NCBI GenBank assembly: GCA_900470445.1
Contig: UCAU01000006.1
Location: 29,184-93,183 of the forward strand
DNA from: Hyphomicrobiales bacterium
GTDB lineage: Bacteria; Pseudomonadota; Alphaproteobacteria; Rhizobiales; Devosiaceae
Direction: 5' to 3'
Length of the DNA stretch: 64,000 bases
Both the position numbers and the translations under genes were made by a program. Of this stretch, positions 53,666 through 63,505 are shown in pieces; within the stretch, counting starts at the first letter, position 1, and the number at the start of each line of letters is the position of its first letter. The notes beneath the pieces are model-generated. The model worked only from the letters and a program-made list of their open reading frames with translations, did not search any database and was not told the origin of the DNA.

Positions 53666-53674
53666 CCGTTGTGT

Positions 53675-54124
53675 TTAGGCCGCCGAGAGGGCGGCTTCAC
53701 CCGACAGGATCGGCGCCGGGCGAGGTGCCTTGGCGGCCGAAGGGCAGGGCGGGGGATCATCATCATCGTCGTGGCGCCGTGATATCCCCAGGCGGCGTAA
53801 GGTGCGGACAAGTGTTCTTCTGCGCCCAAGCCGCTCGCGTGGCTGGACGACACCGGCTTTTATGGAAGCAGCGGGCTTTCCATCGAGCTCTTTGAGCGCA
53901 CCAAGTATCTTGTCGATATGCAGCACCGTGCCATCCTCCAACTGCCGCAGAGCTGGCCTGTCGCGCACGGCCCGCGCGTCGGATGCCCAGGACGCGAGGA
54001 TGGCTCGCTTGTGCTCGATGGTGAGGGACGGGTCGAAAACCACCTCATAGGGGTCGGAGTGCCCCTCAGTTGTGTCCCGATCGTCCGTCTCATATTCGTC
54101 GGATGGATAAAAATCGTTCCACAT
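53675..54124 (-). CDS. Small acidic/basic protein of unknown function, stress island
   Basis: A 149-residue protein beginning MWNDFYPSDEYETDDRDTTE. The central part has DPSLTIEHKRAILASWASDA and LEDGTVLHIDKILGALKELD, a short conserved core seen in small rhizobial proteins (from memory, not checked). The C-terminal half is basic then acidic (HDDDDDPP). The ATG at 54124 follows GGGAGA. It is the last of three small genes downstream of groESL. No function is known. Confidence 0.6.
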   Translation of the reverse strand: MWNDFYPSDEYETDDRDTTEGHSDPYEVVFDPSLTIEHKRAILASWASDARAVRDRPALRQLEDGTVLHIDKILGALKELDGKPAASIKAGVVQPRERLGRRRTLVRTLRRLGISRRHDDDDDPPPCPSAAKAPRPAPILSGEAALSAA

Positions 54125-54125
54125 C

Positions 54126-54446
54126 TCAATTCTCCCAGACGGCAGGCGTTTTGGCCTTACCGCGGAGCGGTATCTCACTATCGCTCGCCCGGCGGCTGAG
54201 GTCCTTGACCTTGGATTGCAACGAATGGTCCGATGGACCCCGCGCCAGCACTGTTTTGGCTTTCGGCCGGGCGGCTTGCACCACCGCATTGCCAGGCCAC
54301 AGGTCCTCGCCTGCAAGGGCCGTGCGCAACTCCAGCCAAGGGCCGCTGGCCTGCTTGCCGGCATTGGCAGGGATCGCAGTTGCCAGGCCTGGTGAAAGGG
54401 CCAAAGCGCAAGCAATCGCGGCAGCAGACAGTGAAATCGTTCGCAT
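54126..54446 (-). CDS. Secreted protein of unknown function, stress island
   Basis: A 106-residue protein with a signal peptide (MRTISLSAAAIACALALSPG), likely cleaved after a hydrophobic stretch near residue 24. The mature part is small, basic and Ala/Pro-rich, with no recognised motif. The start at 54446 follows AAAGGAG, a strong ribosome site. Its stop is one base from the next gene's start. Sits between two unknown small genes near groEL. Confidence 0.6.
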   Translation of the reverse strand: MRTISLSAAAIACALALSPGLATAIPANAGKQASGPWLELRTALAGEDLWPGNAVVQAARPKAKTVLARGPSDHSLQSKVKDLSRRASDSEIPLRGKAKTPAVWEN

Positions 54447-54481
54447 TTTGATACTCCTTTCATGGGGTTTGGATTGGAAAA

Positions 54482-54883
54482 CTATGATCCGGCTATCGAC
54501 GCGGCCGATTGTGGCGGGCGGGCCATTGCCCCATCGCTGACCGTGAAGGCCGCTTGCTCCGGCGCAGGGTCGGGCTCCTGATGCCGCTCGACAACTTCGA
54601 GCGTCTTGAGGGCAAGCGCAGTTTCGGTGCGCAGCCGCTTGAGATGGCGGATCGTTGCCTCCACAGGCTCGCCTCGGCTTTGCCGATTTGCCATGGCGAC
54701 GAGTTCGGCATCGATCAACTGGATGACGCATTCCGCTTCGATGCGTGTCCAGGGGTCGGGCATATCCGTGCGGAAGGCCTCCCGCGCAAGCCGCGAGATC
54801 CTGTCGATATCAACGGTCCACTCCAGGAGCAGTTCTGGCTCGGGGTTTGCCAAGGCCGGTTTCTCGTTGATGAACGCGTGCAT
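54482..54883 (-). CDS. Protein of unknown function next to groEL
   Basis: A 133-residue soluble protein beginning MHAFINEKPALANPEPELLL. Its middle is helical and charged (DPWTRIEAECVIQLIDAELV and IRHLKRLRTETALALKTLEV). No known domain was recognised. The ATG at 54883 is preceded by GAGAGGAGA. It starts 56 bases after groEL ends and may be co-transcribed with it. Confidence 0.6.
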   Translation of the reverse strand: MHAFINEKPALANPEPELLLEWTVDIDRISRLAREAFRTDMPDPWTRIEAECVIQLIDAELVAMANRQSRGEPVEATIRHLKRLRTETALALKTLEVVERHQEPDPAPEQAAFTVSDGAMARPPQSAASIAGS

Positions 54884-54939
54884 TTCTCCTCTCTCGCAAT
54901 TGGATGGCGGCGCCCGGTCTGCTCCGGGCGCCGCTGGCC

Positions 54940-56601
<1,662 letters not shown>

Positions 56602-56916
56602 TCAAGCGGCCTTGCGGGCCGGCTCGGTGCTTTCGATCACACCCAGAATGTCGGATTCCTTCATGATGATGAGATCCTCACCATCGATGCGCACTTCCGT
56701 GCCGCTCCATTTGCCGAACAGCACGCGGTCGCCGCTCCTTAGGTCGGGCGCGACCAGTTCGCCGCGCTCATTGCGCGCGCCTGGACCCACGGCGATCACT
56801 TCGCCCTCAGAGGGTTTTTCCTTGGCTGTATCGGGGATGATAATGCCGCCAGAAGTCTTTTCATCGGCTTCGATGCGGCGAACGAGCACACGGTCGTGCA
56901 GGGGGCGGAGAGCCAT
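56602..56916 (-). CDS. groES: Co-chaperonin GroES
   Basis: The 104-residue GroES caps Gro[22 protein letters not shown], a [20 protein letters not shown] mobile-loop region and [20 protein letters not shown] near the end are all typical. The start ATG at 56916 is 5 bases after GGAGG, and an ATG 12 bases upstream is possible. It lies just upstream of groEL with 33 bases between. Confidence 0.97.
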   Translation of the reverse strand: MALRPLHDRVLVRRIEADEKTSGGIIIPDTAKEKPSEGEVIAVGPGARNERGELVAPDLRSGDRVLFGKWSGTEVRIDGEDLIIMKESDILGVIESTEPARKAA

Positions 56917-56984
56917 CCATTCCTCCATTATCAACATTGATGTCAGAGCGCGTCCTCCGGCATCCCGGGAGGAAGCAGAAAATG

Positions 56985-57012
56985 AATTAGGAGCGCGGCA
57001 AGCGGCTTCAAG
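56985..57012 (-). promoter_or_regulatory. RpoH-type promoter of groESL
   Basis: On the minus strand CTTG (57009-57012), 17 bases, CCTAATT (56985-56991). It matches the heat-shock consensus well and lies just downstream of a CIRCE element. Confidence 0.7.
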
Positions 57013-57029
57013 AGGGGGCCAGAAAAATT

Positions 57030-57056
57030 TTGGCACTCACCGGTAAAGAGTGCTGA
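57030..57056. promoter_or_regulatory. CIRCE element (HrcA operator)
   Basis: TTGGCACTC (57030-57038), 9 bases, GAGTGCTGA (57048-57056) matches the CIRCE consensus TTAGCACTC-N9-GAGTGCTAA with one change per arm. Placed between divergent groES and usg, it may control both. Confidence 0.88.
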
Positions 57057-57124
57057 TTTGCACTCAAGCTGCTGGTGGCGTTATCTTAATTGGCGGAACA
57101 CTTGCGCGAAAGGAGAGCGGATCG

Positions 57125-57394
57125 ATGACCGATACCAGTTTCATCAAACAGCTGGATGGCTATGGCCTGACCACGGCCCAGATCCACTATCGCCTGCCGG
57201 ACCAGCCTTCGCTGCTGCAGCTTTACGTATGGCAGGAATATGATCTCGCCCCCGATTTTCCCACCCTGCAGGGGTTCCTGAATTTCTGGCGGCTCGAGAT
57301 CGAAGGCGCATTGCATTCGGTGTGCATTGCGCATCAGCGGCTGATCAAGCCCAGCGAATTCCGGGCCGTCAACGGCGTCATTACGGTTCATTGA
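57125..57394 (+). CDS. usg: Usg family protein
   Basis: An 89-residue protein matching the Usg family of Alphaproteobacteria: MTDTSFIKQLDGYGLTTAQI, HYRLPDQPSLLQLYVWQEYD, DFPTLQGFLNFWRLEIEG. Usg was named for its position upstream of other genes and its biochemical role is unknown. The ATG at 57125 follows AAGGAGAG. It is divergent from groESL with a CIRCE element between. Confidence 0.9.
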   Translation: MTDTSFIKQLDGYGLTTAQIHYRLPDQPSLLQLYVWQEYDLAPDFPTLQGFLNFWRLEIEGALHSVCIAHQRLIKPSEFRAVNGVITVH

Positions 57395-57398
57395 AATG

Positions 57399-57434
57399 GC
57401 CCCGCTCCGGGGAGTAGGTAACACTCCTCGGGGC
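57399..57434 (+). terminator. Hairpin after usg
   Basis: GCCCCG and CGGGGC (outer) and GGAGT and ACTCC (inner) form a stepped hairpin 5 bases after the usg stop. The convergent hsp20 gene lies beyond it. Confidence 0.6.
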
Positions 57435-57469
57435 AGGGCCGCAGATACCCGGCGCGGTCGGTGCGACTA

Positions 57470-57991
57470 TTAGTGCACCTGACCCTGTCCATTGATGGCG
57501 ATGCGCTTGATCTTGGATTGCGCCGTGGCCGATTTGGGCAATGTCACCGTCAGGACGCCGTTCTTGAACGAGGCGTTGGCCTTGTCCTCCTCCACTTCCG
57601 AGCCGAGCGGGATGCGCCGTTCGAAACGGCCATAGAACCGCTCGGAGAAGTGCCGGCTCTTGTCCTCATTCTCGGCGCGTTTTTCGCCTCGAAGTGTCAG
57701 CACGCCGTCCTCGAGCAGGAGTTCGATGTCCTTTTCATCCATACCAGCAATTTCGGCGGTCACCCTGACCTCGTTGTCGGTTTCCGAGATTTCCACATTG
57801 GGCCACCCGGCGCCCGCTGCAAACGAACCGAATGCCGGTAATCGCGTATCAAAGCCGCGGAACGCATCGTCGATCACGCGATTGATTTCGCGATGTAGCG
57901 ACAGGAACGGGTTCTGCTCGCTCTCGCGATAGAGAGACGGGACCTGATTGTCGCCGTTCCGGCCCCACGGAATGAGATCACGTACACTCAT
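57470..57991 (-). CDS. Small heat-shock protein (Hsp20), first copy
   Basis: A 173-residue alpha-crystallin chaperone. The N-terminal MSVRDLIPWGRNGDNQV is followed by the crystallin domain with WPNVEISETDNEVRVTAEIA, GMDEKDIELLLEDGVLTLRG and the closing SFKNGVLTVTLPKSA. The conserved A-x-x-x-n-G-V-L is intact. The ATG at 57991 follows AAGGAGA. It is co-directional with a second hsp20 gene and a GC-rich hairpin (58029-58050) lies between them. Confidence 0.93.
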   Translation of the reverse strand: MSVRDLIPWGRNGDNQVPSLYRESEQNPFLSLHREINRVIDDAFRGFDTRLPAFGSFAAGAGWPNVEISETDNEVRVTAEIAGMDEKDIELLLEDGVLTLRGEKRAENEDKSRHFSERFYGRFERRIPLGSEVEEDKANASFKNGVLTVTLPKSATAQSKIKRIAINGQGQVH

Positions 57992-58028
57992 CTGGCCTTC
58001 TCCTTTCAATGCCATGGATTGACTGACA

Positions 58029-58050
58029 ACCCGGGCGCCAGCGCCCGGGT
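58029..58050. other. GC-rich intercistronic hairpin
   Basis: ACCCGGGCGC and GCGCCCGGGT form a 10-bp stem with a tiny loop in the gap between two hsp20 genes. On the minus strand no T-run follows it. It may stabilise or attenuate the hsp20 transcript. Confidence 0.55.
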
Positions 58051-58067
58051 TTTGCGATAAGCCTCGG

Positions 58068-58541
58068 TTAGGCGGCCTGTCGGTTCGCTTCGATCTGCTG
58101 CGGTTCCACCGGTGTCCGCACGGCCATGCCGATCTCAATGCGCCGCGGCTTCATCGCCTCTGGAAGTTCGCGCCTGAGGTTGATCGTCAACAGGCCATTG
58201 CTAAGGTTCGCGTCGGCGACCTTGACGTGATCAGCCAACTCGAACCGCCGCTCGAACGTCCGGTTGGAAATGCCGCGATGCAGATATTGCGCATTGTCTT
58301 CACCGGCCTTTTGGCCGCTCACCACAAGCAGGTTGGGCTCGTGGGTGATGGTCAGGTCCGCCTGCGAGAAGCCGGCCACCGCCATGGTGATCTGATAGTC
58401 GTCCTCGCCCGTCTTGACGATATCGTAGGGCGGCCAGCTATCGATCGCCTGCACGCGACTGGCGTTTTCCAGCAGGTCGAACATTCGGTCAAAACCGATG
58501 CTCGACCGGTACAGGGGTGCGAAATCTAGACTAGTCCTCAT
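58068..58541 (-). CDS. Small heat-shock protein (Hsp20), second copy
   Basis: A 157-residue Hsp20. It begins MRTSLDFAPLYRSSIGFDRM, the IbpA-like N-terminus (the FDRMFD helix), followed by the crystallin domain with YQITMAVAGFSQADLTITHE and LSNGLLTINLRRELPE. The ATG at 58541 follows GGAGG with 8 bases spacing. An ATG two codons upstream is possible. This IbpA-like copy is distinct from the first hsp20. Promoter evidence is at 58632-58659. Confidence 0.92.
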   Translation of the reverse strand: MRTSLDFAPLYRSSIGFDRMFDLLENASRVQAIDSWPPYDIVKTGEDDYQITMAVAGFSQADLTITHEPNLLVVSGQKAGEDNAQYLHRGISNRTFERRFELADHVKVADANLSNGLLTINLRRELPEAMKPRRIEIGMAVRTPVEPQQIEANRQAA

Positions 58542-58631
58542 AGCCATATCCTCCTTGAGCAACATGGATACGAGAGGCGCCCAAGAGGAACGCCTCCCAG
58601 ACCTGCCGGGCCAAAGCCCCGGCAACACTTG

Positions 58632-58659
58632 ATTTTGGAACGGCAAAGCGGTTTTCAAG
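58632..58659 (-). promoter_or_regulatory. Possible RpoH promoter of the hsp20 genes
   Basis: On the minus strand CTTG (58656-58659), 17 bases, CCAAAAT (58632-58638), near the alphaproteobacterial RpoH consensus. Confidence 0.5.
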
Positions 58660-58757
58660 AACCCAACGGGAAAATTTATGATGCCATGCAATTGACCGTC
58701 ATTGCCCGCACCGGACCACAGCGATCCGGCACGTCAGCCCATTCGCCGCCAATCGCA

Positions 58758-59333
58758 TTACGTGAGATCGTGCAGTGCTTTGCCGTTGGGCGGGCCGATC
58801 TCGAAATTCGAGAATTTCACGTCCAGCCCTTGGCGTTCAGGTGTGCACAGCATGGGCCCGACGCGATAGGTGGATGCCTTGGGAAACGGACACAGTCGCA
58901 GCAAGGGCCAGCGTATGCCGTCTGTGGAGGATTGCAGTCGCAGCACGCCGGCTTGCACGGTGACGCGCAGATAGAAATCCGAAGGGTCGGATGCATAGAT
59001 CGATGTTGACCAGTCCGATCGGTCGACGGTCAGCACGCTACCGATGCACGCGGCGCCGTCCGACAGTTCGATGCCGGCTTTTATCCAGTTTTTCTCATCG
59101 ATGCGGACCATTATTCCGGCCTGATCGTAGAGCGCCTCGTAGCGGGCCTGAACTCTCAGGGACGCGGTGAAGTCGCCCGCCCAGGCATGGCCGAAAAAGT
59201 GGCCACTATCGCGGGTGAACCCGTAATAGGTGTCCCGCCAGAAGTCCGTTTTCTCGTCGGAGCGCACCGTTAGCGCCCCGTCATTCAGGGACCATTGGCG
59301 AGGCTCGTTGTGCCAACTGCATGATTCAAACAT
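58758..59333 (-). CDS. DUF1349 domain protein
   Basis: A 191-residue protein of the DUF1349 family (concanavalin-like beta-sandwich). Segments FWRDTYYGFTRDSGHFFGHA, RYEALYDQAGIMVRIDEKNW and IKAGIELSDGAACIGSVLTV are typical. The ATG at 59333 is 6 bases after AAGGAG. Family members are often annotated as sugar-binding or regulation-of-enolase-like proteins; the actual ligand is unknown. No signal peptide is seen. Confidence 0.85.
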   Translation of the reverse strand: MFESCSWHNEPRQWSLNDGALTVRSDEKTDFWRDTYYGFTRDSGHFFGHAWAGDFTASLRVQARYEALYDQAGIMVRIDEKNWIKAGIELSDGAACIGSVLTVDRSDWSTSIYASDPSDFYLRVTVQAGVLRLQSSTDGIRWPLLRLCPFPKASTYRVGPMLCTPERQGLDVKFSNFEIGPPNGKALHDLT

Positions 59334-59415
59334 GGCGGCTCCTTGAGAAATCGAGTAGCCGACACACACGGCTGGTGGGCTGGCGGCGCGCTTGCGGCGG
59401 CCATATGTGATCCGC

Positions 59416-59712
59416 TCAGCCGCGGAACTTCAGGTGCAGCATGGGATGATGCTCATAGTGGCCGGCGCCGTGCTGGATGATCGGGTCTTGGGATGTCAGG
59501 TCCTCGATATTTTCATCATCCTCGATCTGGTAAAGCGAGACGCCATATCCACCTGCCGGATCCATGACGGGACCATGGGCGACGATTTTGCCTTGCGCCA
59601 ACAGCTCATCGAGAAAGGCGCCATGCTGCTGCATCCAGCCGGCCTCGTCGGCCGACATGGTTGCGAGAAAGTCTGCACGTGGCGGGATGAACTTGCAAAG
59701 GTATGATTTCAT
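59416..59712 (-). CDS. YCII-related protein, second copy
   Basis: A 98-residue YciI-fold protein beginning MKSYLCKFIPPRADFLATMS and containing LAQGKIVAHGPVMDPAGGYG and SLYQIEDDENIEDL. The His near residue 45 and Asp near 50 are the usual pair. It is smaller than the YciI-like protein at 27707-28102 and shares no obvious operon with it. The ATG at 59712 is preceded by GGAG. Confidence 0.85.
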   Translation of the reverse strand: MKSYLCKFIPPRADFLATMSADEAGWMQQHGAFLDELLAQGKIVAHGPVMDPAGGYGVSLYQIEDDENIEDLTSQDPIIQHGAGHYEHHPMLHLKFRG

Positions 59713-59793
59713 GGTCGATCTCCATTCTGGTTGGTTCGCACTGCGTTCACCTAAAATCCGCCGATCCAGGTTGGCATGGATCGGCTGGAATGC

Positions 59794-60444
59794 TCAGTCT
59801 TGCGGCGGCAACACTGCCGCCCGGCCAAGTTCTGTCAGCCCGTAGATACCTCTGCTCTCCCGTACGAACCAGCCATAGACATTGTCTCGCAAAATTGCCG
59901 GCGCTCTGGCGACCAGCACCTTGAGCTGCTTTGGACTTTGTGGGCCGGCTAGCAACGCAGTGGCGCAAGCTATGCAATCTTGCCGATAGGCCGTCATGAT
60001 CGGCTTGCCGCGCCCCCCGCCCACCTGTGGGTCACCCACCCTGCGCGTGTGTTCATCAAGCAGCCGGGACCGTCTTTTCGCGTCACGGCGCGGCGCAGCT
60101 GCAAATGGGGCAACGATGACCGCCACGTCTCCGGCGTCCGAAACCGACATCACTCCAAAGCCAAGCCGTCGACACAGATTTCGGAAACGGGCATCGTGCT
60201 CTCGCCCCCTTCCGGTCTTGGATGCTCTTGCCGCGAGCCAGACTTCATCACAGAACGAGGCCCGCTTCACGCCTTGCATGACCAATTCGAGATTGAAGGC
60301 GAGCTTCATTTCGCAAACGACGATGACAGGCGGATCGCCGTCTTTAACGCCAACCAGATCGCAATCGTTGACCTCGCCTTTGACGGAATAGCCGGCGCCT
60401 TCCATGAAGGTCTTCAAAGGGAGGTAAAGGTCCGTCTCCGCCAT
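59794..60444 (-). CDS. DUF2161 (PD-(D/E)xK nuclease-like) protein
   Basis: A 216-residue protein resembling the DUF2161 family. It begins METDLYLPLKTFMEGAGYSV-type sequence (MAETDLYLPLKTFMEGAGY), and the candidate nuclease core is seen as ECDLVGVKDGDPPVIVVCEM-like residues (CDLVGVKDGDPPVIVVCEMK), with D-x(n)-E-x-K. The C-terminal part has a winged-helix-like RDNVYGWFVRESRGIYGLTE. The start at 60444 is chosen because that N-terminus matches the family. Role unknown. It lies between the YciI gene and the BtuC-like gene on the same strand. Confidence 0.65.
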   Translation of the reverse strand: MAETDLYLPLKTFMEGAGYSVKGEVNDCDLVGVKDGDPPVIVVCEMKLAFNLELVMQGVKRASFCDEVWLAARASKTGRGREHDARFRNLCRRLGFGVMSVSDAGDVAVIVAPFAAAPRRDAKRRSRLLDEHTRRVGDPQVGGGRGKPIMTAYRQDCIACATALLAGPQSPKQLKVLVARAPAILRDNVYGWFVRESRGIYGLTELGRAAVLPPQD

Positions 60445-60612
60445 TTGGTCCGTTTCAGATCGAGATGCACACGGGCTTGATATACCTGAGTCTGCCCACC
60501 GATGCCGCGCCGTCAGGAAGGGCCGGCCACAGCAGTCGGTCTGCTTTGGCAAGGTGCGGCAGAAGCCGCACATGAAGTTGGCGGCCCTCGTCGGTCCGAT
60601 GGCGACCCAACG

Positions 60613-61674
60613 TCATCCAATCCTCTTGTTCCGCCGCATCAGGACGATGAAGAACACGCCGCCGACCAAGCCGGTAATGACGCCGAGCGGGATGTCTTGT
60701 GGCGGGATGATGATACGCGCGGCCATGTCGGCCACTACCAGGAAGATGGCGCCTACCAGCGCCGAGAGCGGCAGCACACGACGATAGTCGCCACCGACTA
60801 CCATGCGCACCAGATGGGGGATCATCAGCCCGACAAAGGATACAATGCCCGAAAAGGCCACGGCGGCGCCAGTCAACAATGCGCAGACGATGAAGACGAT
60901 GATGCGGAACCGGGCGGCGGGAATACCCAGCGTTGTCGCCGACTCGTCGCCCAGCGTCATGGCGTTGAGGTTGCGGGCATTGGCCATGAGATAAGCGCCG
61001 CAACCCGCTAGAGCCACCAGCGGATAGGGGAGTTGGGCCCATTGCGACAGGCCCAGGCCACCGAGCATCCAGAAGATCACGGTATGCGCGGCACGCGGGT
61101 CACCCAGGAAAATGCCGAGGCTGCCCAGCGAGGTGACGACAAATGACACGGCAACACCGGTCAGCACCAGCCGGCTGGCATTGGTGGCGTTGGAGAGATT
61201 GGCTACGCCAACCACGATCGCCGTGGTGAGCAGTGCCCCACCAAAGGCAAAGAGCGGCACGGTGATGAGGCCGAGGAACATGCCGGTATGCAGCAGCACG
61301 ATGATGGCACCGAGCGCCGCGCCGGAAGAAATGCCGAGCAGATGCGGGTCGGCAAGCTGGTTGCGCGTCACCGATTGAAGCGCGGCGCCGACCAGGGCGA
61401 GGCTGGCGCCGATGATTGCCCCCAGGATCACGCGCGGCAGTCGAACTTCCCAAACAATATTGTCTCGGCCAGCCGACCACATGACCTCGACACTGCCCGG
61501 GGCGAGATGATTGACCACGACGCCCCAGACCACGTCGAGCGGGATGGCAATGGCGCCGACGCTGACGCCGACCATCATCACGACAAAAAGCAGCATGACG
61601 AGGCCGGCCGTGAGCAGCGGCAGGTTATGCAGAATGGTATGCCGGGGACCGGCGACGAGGTGCTTGTGGGACAT
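60613..61674 (-). CDS. FecCD-family permease of a cobalamin/siderophore-type importer (BtuC-like)
   Basis: A 353-residue membrane protein with about nine or ten membrane segments. The FecCD signature is VRLPRVILGAIIGASLALVG and LQSVTRNQLADPHLLGISSG near residue 80, with the coupling segment FVGLMIPHLVRMVVGGD near residue 285. It is the last gene of an ATPase-binding protein-permease operon read from 63505 down to here. A single permease gene implies a homodimer. The operon is preceded by a cobalamin riboswitch, so transport of cobalamin or a precursor is likely. Confidence 0.92.
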   Translation of the reverse strand: MSHKHLVAGPRHTILHNLPLLTAGLVMLLFVVMMVGVSVGAIAIPLDVVWGVVVNHLAPGSVEVMWSAGRDNIVWEVRLPRVILGAIIGASLALVGAALQSVTRNQLADPHLLGISSGAALGAIIVLLHTGMFLGLITVPLFAFGGALLTTAIVVGVANLSNATNASRLVLTGVAVSFVVTSLGSLGIFLGDPRAAHTVIFWMLGGLGLSQWAQLPYPLVALAGCGAYLMANARNLNAMTLGDESATTLGIPAARFRIIVFIVCALLTGAAVAFSGIVSFVGLMIPHLVRMVVGGDYRRVLPLSALVGAIFLVVADMAARIIIPPQDIPLGVITGLVGGVFFIVLMRRNKRIG

Positions 61675-61713
61675 GGTGGAAACGGGCTGGCCGTGTTGGC
61701 CGGCCCTATCAGC

Positions 61714-62661
61714 TCATTGAGGATGGAACGCGGCAGCGAGGCGCTTGATCGCGCCGATGTTGCGCGGGCCGGGCGTCGCCTCGACATATTCGAGCACGAC
61801 GAAACGATCGTTCACCACGGCCGGGATATCCTTGAACGCAGCATTGTCCTTCATGAAGGCGATCTTCTGTTCGGCGGTGACATCTCCATAATTGACGATG
61901 ACGACCACGTCCGGATTGCGTTCAATCACGGGCTCCCAGCCAACTTCGACCCAGCTTGAACCCACATCGTCCATGATGTTGGTGCCACCGGCCGCCTCGA
62001 TCAGGGCGGTGGGGATGGCGTAGCGGCCGGCGGTGAACGGCTTGTCCTCGCCCGAGTCATAGACGAACACCTTGGGCGGGGTTTCGCTGGCCGGCAGCGT
62101 CGCGCTAAAATCGGCCAATTCCTGCTTGTAGCCGGCGACCAGCGCTTCGGCCTTGTCCTCAACGCCGAAGATAATGCCCAGATTGAGCAGGTCGACATAC
62201 ATGTCGTCCATCGAGGACTTTGGCTTGTCCATGATGTGGATGCAGCTCTCAGTGAGCTCGTAAACGGCGATGTCGAACGCCGCCAGCGTTTCCGGCGTCA
62301 CCTCGCCGCCCACCCTCATGCCGTAGTTCCAGCCGGCGAAGTAGAAGTCCGCATCGGCGCCGAGCAGCACTTCCTTGGTCGGATAATCGGGTGAGAGCTC
62401 GGGTAATTGCCCGACATTGGCGCGCAAGGTCTCGTCCAGCGTCTTCCATTCGGAGGCGCCGGTATAGCCGGCCATGTGGTCGGTGAGGCCCAGGGCCAGC
62501 ATCATCTCAGTGAGGTTCACGTCGTTGGACACTGCGCGCATCGGCGCCGCGTCAAAAGTCACGTCGCGATTGCAGCTCTTGACGGTGACGGGATAGGCGA
62601 GCGCTGTGGCCGTGGTTGCGGCCAGCAGGGCCGGCACAAGAAAGGTGAAGGCAAGACGCAC
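61714..62661 (-). CDS. Periplasmic binding protein of the B12-controlled importer (BtuF-like)
   Basis: A 315-residue periplasmic protein with a signal peptide (AFTFLVPALLAATTATALA). It carries a FecB/BtuF-type two-lobe fold with SNDVNLTEMMLALGLTDHMA, DADFYFAGWNYGMRVGGEVT and a long helix around the hinge. The segment WNYGMRVGGEVTPETLAAFD recalls the subgroup annotated as putative F420-0 transporter binding proteins, so its ligand may be something other than cobalamin. It starts 10 bases after the ATPase gene. Confidence 0.88.
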   Translation of the reverse strand: MRLAFTFLVPALLAATTATALAYPVTVKSCNRDVTFDAAPMRAVSNDVNLTEMMLALGLTDHMAGYTGASEWKTLDETLRANVGQLPELSPDYPTKEVLLGADADFYFAGWNYGMRVGGEVTPETLAAFDIAVYELTESCIHIMDKPKSSMDDMYVDLLNLGIIFGVEDKAEALVAGYKQELADFSATLPASETPPKVFVYDSGEDKPFTAGRYAIPTALIEAAGGTNIMDDVGSSWVEVGWEPVIERNPDVVVIVNYGDVTAEQKIAFMKDNAAFKDIPAVVNDRFVVLEYVEATPGPRNIGAIKRLAAAFHPQ

Positions 62662-62671
62662 GGAAATATCC

Positions 62672-63505
62672 TCAAGGTTTGTCGTTGAGATGGAAGGAAA
62701 AGCGGGGCCGGCCCGTTGCAGGGTGGGTATCGATGGCCGCGCCGACCGCGAAGGTCCGGCGGATGGATTGGGGCGTCAGCACGTCGAGCGGAGCGCCCAG
62801 CTGCACCTGACGGCCATTGTCGAGCACCAGCACGCGATCGGCATGGGCCGAGGCCAGCGCCAGATCGTGCAGCGAGACGATGACGGTGGCGTCGAGGCGT
62901 GAGAGTAGCGCGAGCACTTCGAGCTGGTGGCGGATGTCGAGATGGTTGGTGGGCTCGTCCAGGATCAGCAGATCGGGCTTCTGCAGCAGCGCCCGGGCGA
63001 TCATCACCCGTTGTTTTTCGCCGCCGGAAAGCGTGGCGAAATCGCGAGCGGCAAAACTGGTGAGACCCATCAATGCCAGTGCGCTTTCTACCTCGGCCAG
63101 GTCGGCCTGACCGAAGCGCCCCAGATGCGGCGTCAGGCCCAGTTCGACAATCTCGGCGACGGTCAGGCCGAAATCGGTTGCTGGCTCCTGCAGCACCGTA
63201 GCAATCCGGCGGGCGCAATCGCGCGGTGCCATCCCCCAGATGTCGGCACCATCGAGGGCGACTGTCCCGCTAGTCGGCTGATGATAGCGATAGAGGCACC
63301 GCAGCAGCGAGGACTTGCCAGCGCCGTTCGGCCCCACGACAGCGAGCATCTCGCCCGGTGCAACGCTGAACGCGATGTCGTGCAGCAGCCGCGCCGCTCC
63401 AGAAGGTCCCCAGCTCAGTCCGTCGACCTGCAGGGCAGCCGGGCGCCGGGCGCGGCCGGGCGGATCGAGGGGAAGCAGATGATCAGCGAGGTGGACGTGA
63501 TTCAC
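62672..63505 (-). CDS. ABC ATPase of the B12-controlled importer (BtuD-like)
   Basis: A 277-residue ABC ATPase. Walker A is GPNGAGKSSLLRCL near residue 58, signature TLSGGEKQRVMIARALL near residue 158, and Walker B LLILDEPTNHLDIRHQLEVL near residue 180. The H-loop is SLHDLALASAHAD. The start codon is a GTG at 63505 with GGAG 7 bases upstream. The N-terminal extension before the ATPase core is about 25 residues. It begins the operon, downstream of the cobalamin riboswitch. Confidence 0.92.
   Translation of the reverse strand: MNHVHLADHLLPLDPPGRARRPAALQVDGLSWGPSGAARLLHDIAFSVAPGEMLAVVGPNGAGKSSLLRCLYRYHQPTSGTVALDGADIWGMAPRDCARRIATVLQEPATDFGLTVAEIVELGLTPHLGRFGQADLAEVESALALMGLTSFAARDFATLSGGEKQRVMIARALLQKPDLLILDEPTNHLDIRHQLEVLALLSRLDATVIVSLHDLALASAHADRVLVLDNGRQVQLGAPLDVLTPQSIRRTFAVGAAIDTHPATGRPRFSFHLNDKP

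Noticed and set aside
54126..54731. Longer version of the secreted unknown gene with an upstream start
   Set aside because: The extension overlaps the 133-residue gene and lacks a signal peptide start. The ATG at 54446 has AAAGGAG and a clean signal peptide.
60502..61011. Plus-strand open frames across the BtuC-like permease
   Set aside because: They are shadows of a membrane-protein gene supported by FecCD motifs on the minus strand.
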